A DNA stretch of 10,384 nt from Clostridiales bacterium UBA6468 (GTDB lineage Bacteria > Bacillota > Clostridia > Oscillospirales > Oscillospiraceae), in the NCBI GenBank assembly GCA_002436765.1, contig DJNI01000014.1, forward strand, positions 1 to 10,384, read 5' to 3'. A program made the position numbers and the translations under genes. Shown piece by piece: positions 5,937 to 10,384 of the stretch (positions are counted from its first letter, which is position 1; every line of letters starts with the position of its first letter). Below the pieces are notes generated by a model. That model searched no databases, had not been told where the DNA came from, and worked only from the letters and a program-made list of their open reading frames with translations.

Positions 5937-7223
5937 TTATTCCAGGAAGCCCTTGTAATGACGCATCATCATCTCGCCCTCGATGGCGCGGGCCGTCTCC
6001 AGCGCGACGCCCACCATGATCAGGGTGGAGGTTCCGCCGATGGCCAGGCCGCCCAGGCTCTGGATATTGGAGAGGACCAGGGGCAGGCCGGCCAGGATGG
6101 CCAGGAAGATGGCGCCCATCATGGTGATCTTGTTCAGCACCTTGGCAATGAAGTCAGAGGTGGGCTTGCCCGGACGGAAGCCGGGGATGAAGCCGCCGTT
6201 CTTCTTCAGGTTGTTCGCCACCTCGATGGGGTTGAACTGGATGGCGGAATAGAAGTAAGCAAAGGCGAAGATCAGCAGGACGTAAATGATGATATAAACG
6301 GGAGCGCCCTGGCTGAACCAGCCGCCGCTGCCATCGGGATGGACCATGTTATACCAGAAGCCGCCCTCCTTGGGCTGCGTGAAGCTCACGATGGTCCCCG
6401 GGACGCCGCAGATGGTGGAGGCGAAGATGACGGGCATAACGCCGGCCATGTTCACCTTCATGGGCAGGTTGGAGCTCTGGCCGCCATACTGCTTCCGGCC
6501 CACCACGCGCTTGGCGTACTGGACGGGGATGCGGCGCTCCGCGTCGGTGATATAGACGATGAAGGCCACGATGGCAAGGCACAGCGCCACGATCACGATG
6601 GCTGCCCACCAGGGAAGGGTAAACAGGGTGGTGATGGCGTTGAAGCCCTGAGACACGATGCCCACCAGCAGGATCATGGAGATACCGTTGCCGATACCCT
6701 TTTCCGTGATCTGGTCGCCCAGCCACATGGTGAACATGGAGCCGGCAACGAAGGTGCACACGATCACGATGGAGGCCCAGGTGCCGGTGCGGGTCATAAC
6801 GCCGTCATACTGGCTCAGCATCATCCGGTAGGTGATGGCCATGATGATGGACAGGGCAAGGGTGGTGAAGCGGGTGATCCGCTGCAGCTTTTTCTTGCCC
6901 TCCTCGCCCTCTTCCTTGGCCATGCGCTCCAGGGCCGGGATGGCCACCTGCAGCAGCTGGATGATGATGGAGCTGTTGATATAGGGATAGATGCTCAGTG
7001 CGAAGATCGAGGCCGTTGCCAGGCCGCCGCCGGAGAGCACGTTGAAGTATCCCAGCAGGCTGCCGGCCGTCTGCGCCTGGAAGGCGGTATACAGTGCGGC
7101 GCTGTCCACGAAGGGGACATAGATCGCATGACCGAAGCGATAGACTACGATGGCGAAGAGGACGAAGGTCAGCTTTTTACGCAGCTCCGGGATCTTCCAC
7201 GCGTTTCTGATCGTCTGGATCAC
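5937..7223 (-). CDS. secY: Protein translocase subunit SecY
   Basis: Channel-forming subunit of the SecYEG translocon, which exports or inserts proteins across the cytoplasmic membrane. The 428-residue product has the typical N-terminus (RNAWKIPELRKKLTF, then the first membrane segment at about 18-36), the plug-like region GSLLGYFNVLSGGGL (54-68), and about ten hydrophobic segments. Conserved loops include RRIPVQYAKRVVG (cytosolic loop that contacts the ribosome and SecA) and NPIEVANNLKKNGGFIPGFRPG. The start is GTG (7221-7223), one base after the rplO stop, with GGAGGTGAT at 7229-7237 as a well-spaced Shine-Dalgarno. Its spc-operon position between rplO and adk is standard. Length is usual. 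Confidence 0.98.
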   Translation of the reverse strand: MIQTIRNAWKIPELRKKLTFVLFAIVVYRFGHAIYVPFVDSAALYTAFQAQTAGSLLGYFNVLSGGGLATASIFALSIYPYINSSIIIQLLQVAIPALERMAKEEGEEGKKKLQRITRFTTLALSIIMAITYRMMLSQYDGVMTRTGTWASIVIVCTFVAGSMFTMWLGDQITEKGIGNGISMILLVGIVSQGFNAITTLFTLPWWAAIVIVALCLAIVAFIVYITDAERRIPVQYAKRVVGRKQYGGQSSNLPMKVNMAGVMPVIFASTICGVPGTIVSFTQPKEGGFWYNMVHPDGSGGWFSQGAPVYIIIYVLLIFAFAYFYSAIQFNPIEVANNLKKNGGFIPGFRPGKPTSDFIAKVLNKITMMGAIFLAILAGLPLVLSNIQSLGGLAIGGTSTLIMVGVALETARAIEGEMMMRHYKGFLE

Positions 7224-7224
7224 T

Positions 7225-7665
7225 TCAGATCACCTCCGCCTTTCCTCCCGCGGCTTCGATCTTTTCCTTTGCGGCGGCAGTGATGCCGGCAGCCTTGACC
7301 ACCAGCTTCTTCTGCAGCTCGCCATTGCCCAGGATGCGGACGCCGTCGTACTTCTTGGCGACCATGCCTTTTGCCAGCAGGGTCTCGAAGGTGACCTCGG
7401 CGCCGTCCTCCAGAGCGTTCAGCTTGCCAACGTTGACGGTGGCGTAGCTCTTGGCAAAGTTATTGTGGAAGCCACGCTTGGGCAGGCGGCGGGTGAGGGG
7501 CATCTGGCCGCCCTCAAAGCCGGGACGGACGCCGCCGCCGGACCGGGCCCACTGACCCTTATGTCCGCGGCCGGCAGTCTTGCCGTTGCCGGAGCCAATG
7601 CCGCGGCCCTTGCGCTTGCCGATGGTGGTGCTACCGGGAGCGGGCTGTAAATCATGCAGTTTCAT
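7225..7665 (-). CDS. rplO: 50S ribosomal protein L15
   Basis: Late-assembly large-subunit protein that threads between 23S rRNA domains. The 146-residue product has the N-terminal MKLHDLQPAPGST and the glycine/arginine-rich extended arm KRKGRGIGSGNGKTAGRGHKGQ (residues 18-39, written here as the run of Gly-Lys-Arg motifs), then GFEGGQMPLTRRLPKRGF and a globular C-terminal part ending AAGGKAEVI. ATG at 7663-7665 is preceded by a TAAGGAGGTTACC junction with the rpmD stop codon. Its TGA is one base before the secY GTG start. Length and order are standard. Confidence 0.98.
   Translation of the reverse strand: MKLHDLQPAPGSTTIGKRKGRGIGSGNGKTAGRGHKGQWARSGGGVRPGFEGGQMPLTRRLPKRGFHNNFAKSYATVNVGKLNALEDGAEVTFETLLAKGMVAKKYDGVRILGNGELQKKLVVKAAGITAAAKEKIEAAGGKAEVI
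7229..7237 (-). promoter_or_regulatory. secY Shine-Dalgarno embedded in the end of rplO
   Basis: GGAGGTGAT lies inside the last rplO codons (encoding E-V-I), 9 bases (from GGAGG) upstream of a GTG start. This supports GTG at 7221-7223 as the secY start rather than a downstream ATG, and implies that ribosomes finishing L15 run over the secY initiation site. Confidence 0.85.
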
Positions 7666-7680
7666 ATTCCGGTAACCTCC

Positions 7681-7863
7681 TTAGTTCATTTCTTCAACGC
7701 GGATCAGATAATTGATCTGGTTGATCTTGCCGCGGGTCATCTCGTTGTCGGGCTGGACGGTGGTATCGCCGATCTTGTTCAGGCCCAGAGAGGCGGCGGT
7801 TGCGATATGCTTTTTGAAGCGGCCGTTCAGGCTCTTCACCAGGGTGATCTTATAAGTCTTCAT
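7681..7863 (-). CDS. rpmD: 50S ribosomal protein L30
   Basis: Small large-subunit protein. The 60-residue product begins MKTYKITLVKSLNGRFKKHI and continues through SLGLNKIGDTTVQPDNEMTRGKINQI, the L30 signature around residues 26-51 (LGL-K-x-G, then the MTRGKIN motif in place of the more usual RGMINKV type). Length is normal for bacterial L30. ATG at 7861-7863 follows GGAGGGACC; the rpsE stop TAA is part of the same TAAGGAGGG sequence. Located between rpsE and rplO, its usual place. Confidence 0.97.
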   Translation of the reverse strand: MKTYKITLVKSLNGRFKKHIATAASLGLNKIGDTTVQPDNEMTRGKINQINYLIRVEEMN

Positions 7864-7875
7864 GGTGGTCCCTCC

Positions 7876-8373
7876 TTACAGCTCGCCGACGTCTTTGCCG
7901 CGGACCACGGCCACCTGCTGCGCATCGCGCAGGGACTTCAGGCCCTCCATCGTGGCGGAGACCACGTTCTGGGGGTTGTTGGAGCGCAGGCACTTGGTGC
8001 GGATATCACGGATGCCGGCCATTTCCACCACGGCGCGGACAGAGCCGCCGGCGATCACGCCGGTACCGGGGGCGGCGGGCTTCAGCAGCACGCGGCCAGC
8101 GCCGAACTTGCCGATGACCTCGTGGGGGATCGTGGTGCCGGTGAGAGAGATCTGAACCAGATTCTTCTTGGCGTCTTCGATGCCCTTGCGGATGGCGTCG
8201 GGGACTTCAGAGGACTTGCCCAGGCCGAACCCAACGATACCGTTGCCATTGCCAACCACCACGAGTGCGGAGAACTTCATGACGCGGCCGCCCTTGACGG
8301 TCTTGCTGACGCGGTTCAGGGCTACGACCTTTTCACTCAGTTCCAGGGTGTTGGCGTCGATCAATTTAGCCAT
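7876..8373 (-). CDS. rpsE: 30S ribosomal protein S5
   Basis: Small-subunit protein at the mRNA entry channel, important for decoding accuracy and mRNA unwinding. The 165-residue product has the N-terminal double-stranded-RNA-binding-like domain (RVSKTVKGGRVMKFSALVVVG, split around residues 22-42; GNGIVGFGLGKSSEVPDAI at about 44-62) and the C-terminal domain with LLKPAAPGTGVIAGGSVRAV and GIRDIRTKCLRSNNPQNVV. ATG at 8371-8373 lies downstream of TAAGGGAGGACA, fused to the rplR stop codon. Length agrees with Firmicutes S5. Confidence 0.98.
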   Translation of the reverse strand: MAKLIDANTLELSEKVVALNRVSKTVKGGRVMKFSALVVVGNGNGIVGFGLGKSSEVPDAIRKGIEDAKKNLVQISLTGTTIPHEVIGKFGAGRVLLKPAAPGTGVIAGGSVRAVVEMAGIRDIRTKCLRSNNPQNVVSATMEGLKSLRDAQQVAVVRGKDVGEL

Positions 8374-8388
8374 AGTCTATGTCCTCCC

Positions 8389-8748
8389 TTAAAACTTCAG
8401 TCCGCCTTCGCGGGCGGCTTCTGCCAGAGCTTCCACGCGGCCGTGGTAAAGATAGCCGCCGCGGTCAAAGACCACTTCTTCGATGCCCTTGGCTTTTGCG
8501 CGTTCGGCGACCAGGGCGCCGACCTTCTTGGCAGCCTCCACGTTGCCGCCGTAGATGCCGAAGTCCTTCTCGTTGCTGGCGGCGGAAGCGAGGGTCACGC
8601 CGGCCACATCGTCGATGACCTGAGCATAAATGTTCTTTGCGCTGCGGAAAACATCCAGACGGGGCCGCTGGGCGGTGCCGGAGATGTGGGCGCGCACTCT
8701 CTTGTGTCTCTTGAGTCTCTGAGCATTGGAATCAAACTTTTTAACCAT
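8389..8748 (-). CDS. rplR: 50S ribosomal protein L18
   Basis: 5S rRNA-binding protein of the large subunit central protuberance, acting with L5. The 119-residue product starts MVKKFDSNAQRLKRHKRVR, then RPRLDVFRSAKNIYAQVIDD (about 28-47) and FDRGGYLYHGRVEALAEAAREGG at the C-terminus, all family hallmarks. ATG at 8746-8748 has a GGGAGGT site directly after the rplF stop. Order rplF-rplR-rpsE is universal in spc operons. Normal length. Confidence 0.98.
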   Translation of the reverse strand: MVKKFDSNAQRLKRHKRVRAHISGTAQRPRLDVFRSAKNIYAQVIDDVAGVTLASAASNEKDFGIYGGNVEAAKKVGALVAERAKAKGIEEVVFDRGGYLYHGRVEALAEAAREGGLKF

Positions 8749-8763
8749 TGAAGCGCACCTCCC

Positions 8764-9312
8764 TTATTTCTTCTTGGCGCCGGTCTTGCCCTCTTTACGG
8801 CGGACAAACTCACCAGCATAGCGGATACCCTTGCCCTTGTAAGGCTCGGGCGGTCTCTTCTCGCGGACCTCGGCGGCAAACTGGCCGACGATCTGCTTGT
8901 CGATCCCGTTGATGACGATCTTGTTGGGGGCGGGGACTTCGATGGTGATGCCGGGCTTCTCGGGCATGATCACCTGATGGGAATAACCGATGTTCATGAC
9001 CAGGTTGGTGCCTTCCTTGGCAACACGATAACCAACGCCCTGGACCTCCAGCTCCTTCTTATAACCCTCGGTCACGCCGACGATCATGTTGTGGAGCAGG
9101 GTGCGGGTCAGGCCGTGGAGCGACTTGTGCAGTTTATCTTCGCTGGGGCGCTTGACATGGATGACATTGCCCTCCATCTCAAGGATCATATCCGGGTGCA
9201 GGACCTGAGTGGTCTCGCCCTTGGGGCCCTTTACAGTCACCTTGTTGACGCCTTCGATCTTGACTTCAACGCCGGCGGGGACGGTAATGGGCATTCTGCC
9301 GATTCGAGACAT
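8764..9312 (-). CDS. rplF: 50S ribosomal protein L6
   Basis: Large-subunit protein near the sarcin-ricin loop and the GTPase centre. The 182-residue product consists of two similar beta-alpha domains. It begins MSRIGRMPITVPAGVEVKI and contains VKGPKGET near residue 33, the central TRTLLHNMIVGVTEGYKKEL, and the C-terminal signature PEPYKGKGIRYAGEFVRRKEGKTGAKKK (about 155-182). ATG at 9310-9312 lies after TAAGGAGGTAAG, the rpsH stop fused to the Shine-Dalgarno. Length is typical. Confidence 0.98.
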   Translation of the reverse strand: MSRIGRMPITVPAGVEVKIEGVNKVTVKGPKGETTQVLHPDMILEMEGNVIHVKRPSEDKLHKSLHGLTRTLLHNMIVGVTEGYKKELEVQGVGYRVAKEGTNLVMNIGYSHQVIMPEKPGITIEVPAPNKIVINGIDKQIVGQFAAEVREKRPPEPYKGKGIRYAGEFVRRKEGKTGAKKK

Positions 9313-9326
9313 AGCTTCTTACCTCC

Positions 9327-9725
9327 TTACCAAATGAAAGCCAGGACTTCGCCGCCAACATGCAGCTCGCGCGCTTTCTTGTCGGTCATGATGCCCTTGC
9401 TGGTGGAAACGATGGCCACGCCCAGGCCCTTCAGGACGCGGGGCAGCTCATCGGCGCCGGCATAGACCCGCAGACCGGGCTTGCTGACGCGGCGCAGGCC
9501 GGAAATGGCCTTTTCCTTGTTGGCATTGTACTTCAGGGTGATCTTGATGGTGCCCTGGACACCCTCCTCGATCACTTCGAAGGCCTTGATATAGCCTTCA
9601 TCCAGCAGGATCTGGGCGATCGCCTTTTTCATGCCGGAGGCCGGAACTTCCACGGTGGCGTGGCGAGCAGAACCGGCGTTGCGGATACGGGTCAGCATAT
9701 CCGCGATGGGGTCTGTGATGTGCAT
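9327..9725 (-). CDS. rpsH: 30S ribosomal protein S8
   Basis: Primary 16S rRNA-binding protein of the central domain; in E. coli S8 is also the repressor of the spc operon. The product is 132 residues from MHITDPIADMLTRIRNAG to GEVLAFIW, with KKAIAQILLDEGYI and the C-terminal STSKGIMTDKKARELHVGGE block. The frame stays open for 18 codons further upstream (to 9779), but ATG at 9723-9725 is chosen because the family begins MxITDPIADML and because GGAGG at 9734-9738 is correctly placed. Upstream lies an unusual 359-base spacer separating it from rpsN. The gene itself looks normal. Confidence 0.98.
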   Translation of the reverse strand: MHITDPIADMLTRIRNAGSARHATVEVPASGMKKAIAQILLDEGYIKAFEVIEEGVQGTIKITLKYNANKEKAISGLRRVSKPGLRVYAGADELPRVLKGLGVAIVSTSKGIMTDKKARELHVGGEVLAFIW

Positions 9726-9733
9726 TTGTTCTT

Positions 9734-9738
9734 CCTCC
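9734..9738 (-). promoter_or_regulatory. rpsH ribosome binding site
   Basis: GGAGG within AAGGAGGAAG, 8 bases from the ATG at 9725. It decides the rpsH start over the longer open frame reaching 9779. Unlike the neighbouring genes, the site is not fused to the stop codon of the preceding gene. Confidence 0.85.
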
Positions 9739-9740
9739 TT

Positions 9741-10084
9741 ACAGAAGTTAGGGAGCGGCTGGGATTTGCGGTGTTTCAACGGCGGGAGCCGGCCCGTCGG
9801 ACGGTCCGATTGGACGGCTGCCGGGGTTTGATTGCGCCGCGGCCCTCCCCACTATTCTTCAGCGCTTCCGCGCTGTTGGGAAACATTGCTTTGCGCCCGG
9901 GGGCGCGCCCCGCCCTTGCGGGGCCGTGCGTTTGCGTCTGCGGCAGGGAGCGAACGGAGCCTGTTCGCCCGTTCTCATTCCAAACCGCAGGATTCCTGCG
10001 GAAATCTGCGGCGGAGACAAAGAACGAACGGGGTGACAGTACGAAGGTACGGCGCCCCGGGCGTTCTGCCGTATACGCCCAGAT
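9741..10084 (-). other. Palindrome-rich spacer between rpsN and rpsH (possible repeat element or structured RNA)
   Basis: This stretch has no credible gene. It is GC-rich and packed with short perfect inverted repeats, listed in transcription order: GGGCGT/ACGCCC (10059-10064 with 10075-10080); GTAC/GTAC (10039-10042 with 10047-10050) inside GGGGTG/CGCCCC (10030-10035 with 10053-10058, one wobble) inside AGAACG/CGTTCT (10021-10026 with 10062-10067); CCGCAGG/CCTGCGG (9985-9991 with 9995-10001); GCGAAC/GTTCGC (9950-9955 with 9963-9968); GCCCCGC/GCGGGGC (9907-9913 with 9918-9924); CAGCGC/GCGCTG (9860-9865 with 9870-9875, a GGAA tetraloop on the minus strand); and CCGGC plus CCGTC with GACGG plus GCCGG (9789-9798 with 9813-9824). 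No stem is followed by a T tract, so I see no intrinsic terminator, and no convincing promoter. It could be an interspersed palindromic repeat, a small structured RNA or a processing region. Confidence 0.55.
10021..10080 (-). other. Two mutually exclusive stem structures just after rpsN
   Basis: The segment CGTTCT at 10062-10067 can pair with AGAACG (10021-10026), closing a three-tier hairpin, while the overlapping GGGCGT at 10059-10064 can pair instead with ACGCCC (10075-10080). Both cannot form together because bases 10062-10064 are shared. The arrangement starts 4 bases past the rpsN stop codon. A regulatory switch is conceivable but unproven. Confidence 0.4.
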
Positions 10085-10270
10085 TTACCAGGAAGCCTTC
10101 CGAACGCCGGGGATCTGGCCCTTGTAAGCCAGCTCCCGGAAGCAGATACGGCAAACGCCGAAATCGCGCAGGTAAGCGTGGGGTCTGCCGCAGATCTTGC
10201 AGCGGTTGTAGTTACGGGTGGAGAACTTGCCGCCGCGCTGCTGCTTCAGGATCATAGATTTCTTAGCCAT
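10085..10270 (-). CDS. rpsN: 30S ribosomal protein S14, zinc type
   Basis: Small-subunit head protein. The 61-residue product is the short zinc-binding form (rpsN1/rpsZ type), with two CxxC pairs C24/C27 and C40/C43 in RCKICGRPHAYLRDFG and VCRICFREL, and the invariant ending GQIPGVRKASW. The long zinc-free paralogue used under zinc shortage in some Firmicutes is about 89-100 residues and is not present here. ATG at 10268-10270 follows TAAGGGGGTAAAGT, where the rplE stop codon forms part of the Shine-Dalgarno region. The gene sits after rplE as expected, but the next gene rpsH is 359 bases away instead of adjacent. Confidence 0.98.
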   Translation of the reverse strand: MAKKSMILKQQRGGKFSTRNYNRCKICGRPHAYLRDFGVCRICFRELAYKGQIPGVRKASW

Positions 10271-10281
10271 ACTTTACCCCC

Positions 10282-10384
10282 TTACTTAGAAAACGGAGCG
10301 CCCAGCAGGGTGAGCAGCTCGCGGGCTTCCTCATCCGTGGTGGCGGTGGTGGTGAACACGATGTCCATGCCGCGGATCTTGTCG
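10282..10384 (-). CDS. rplE: 50S ribosomal protein L5, C-terminal fragment (runs off the window)
   Basis: Only the last 33 codons are in the window, reading DKIRGMDIVFTTTATTDEEA and then RELLTLLGAPFSK, with stop TAA at 10282-10284. This is the conserved C-terminus of L5, the 5S rRNA-binding protein of the central protuberance (RGMDI and the TTDEEAR...LL segment are family features). The gene starts beyond position 10384. Its place directly upstream of rpsN fits the spc order rplE-rpsN-rpsH. It is truncated by the window edge, not broken. Confidence 0.95.
   Translation of the reverse strand, partial: DKIRGMDIVFTTTATTDEEARELLTLLGAPFSK

Noticed and set aside
5379..7283. 634-codon plus-strand open frame opposite adk and secY
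   Set aside because: It arises from the GC-rich codon use of secY and adk; the translation is His/Gly/Asp-rich with no recognisable domain and there is no start signal.
9726..9779. N-terminal extension of S8 by 18 residues
   Set aside because: The S8 family starts at MxITDPIADML and a well-spaced GGAGG precedes ATG 9725; the extension has no family support.
9780..10084. Promoter for rpsH in the spacer
   Set aside because: A TTGTCT with an AGGAAT 17 bases downstream on the minus strand was considered, but the -10 match is poor and lies in a palindrome; no better pair was found.
9780..10084. tRNA gene in the spacer
   Set aside because: No T-loop (GGTTCGAATCC-like) sequence or cloverleaf-spaced arms were found despite the many hairpins.
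9360..10127. Plus-strand open frame crossing rpsH and the rpsN-rpsH spacer
   Set aside because: Half of it is antisense to rpsH, and the spacer part is compositionally biased with no domain or ribosome binding site, so the spacer is better seen as non-coding.
1..10384. CRISPR array, insertion sequence or phage genes
   Set aside because: No regularly spaced repeats, transposase or integrase motifs were seen anywhere in the window.

Overview
The window is chromosomal DNA from a GC-rich Gram-positive bacterium of the Firmicutes, most likely a Clostridia/Oscillospiraceae-type gut commensal. Supporting signs are the order spc operon - secY - adk - map - infA - rpmJ - rpsM - rpsK - rpsD - rpoA - rplQ, strong AGGAGG ribosome binding sites before nearly every gene, and zinc-binding forms of S4, S14, L36 and adenylate kinase. 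The genus cannot be fixed from the sequence alone.

Layout. Positions 10-1086 (+ strand) hold a GH28-like (polygalacturonase-type) parallel beta-helix protein. It lacks its N-terminus and appears to be out of frame with its upstream part at an A6 tract near position 20. Positions 1087-1240 are a convergent intergenic region with two back-to-back intrinsic terminators, one per strand. From 10384 down to 1241 everything is on the minus strand: the end of rplE, then rpsN (zinc type), rpsH, rplF, rplR, rpsE, rpmD, rplO, secY, adk, map, infA, rpmJ, rpsM, rpsK, rpsD, rpoA and rplQ. rpmJ (37 aa, 4130-4243) is a short gene that is easily missed.

How the genes work together. They supply ribosomal subunit proteins, the translocon channel SecY, initiation factor IF1, methionine aminopeptidase, adenylate kinase and the RNA polymerase alpha subunit. 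Genes are tightly packed; many junctions fuse the stop codon to the next Shine-Dalgarno (TAAGGAGG or close variants), adk and map overlap by ATGA, and secY starts at GTG one base after the rplO stop, with its Shine-Dalgarno inside the last rplO codons. The transcription unit ends after rplQ at a 15-bp-stem terminator.

The main anomaly is the 359-base spacer between rpsN and rpsH (9726-10084), where a few tens of bases would be expected. It has no credible gene but carries a run of short perfect inverted repeats, some mutually exclusive, which suggests an inserted palindromic repeat or a structured RNA in the middle of the spc operon. Other points of interest are the GH28 frameshift and altered active-site motifs, the absence of the usual ecfA/ecfT/truA/rplM/rpsI genes after rplQ, and a stable hairpin in the rpoA-rplQ gap. 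I found no clearly new multi-gene system here; most of the window is ordinary ribosomal-protein operon.
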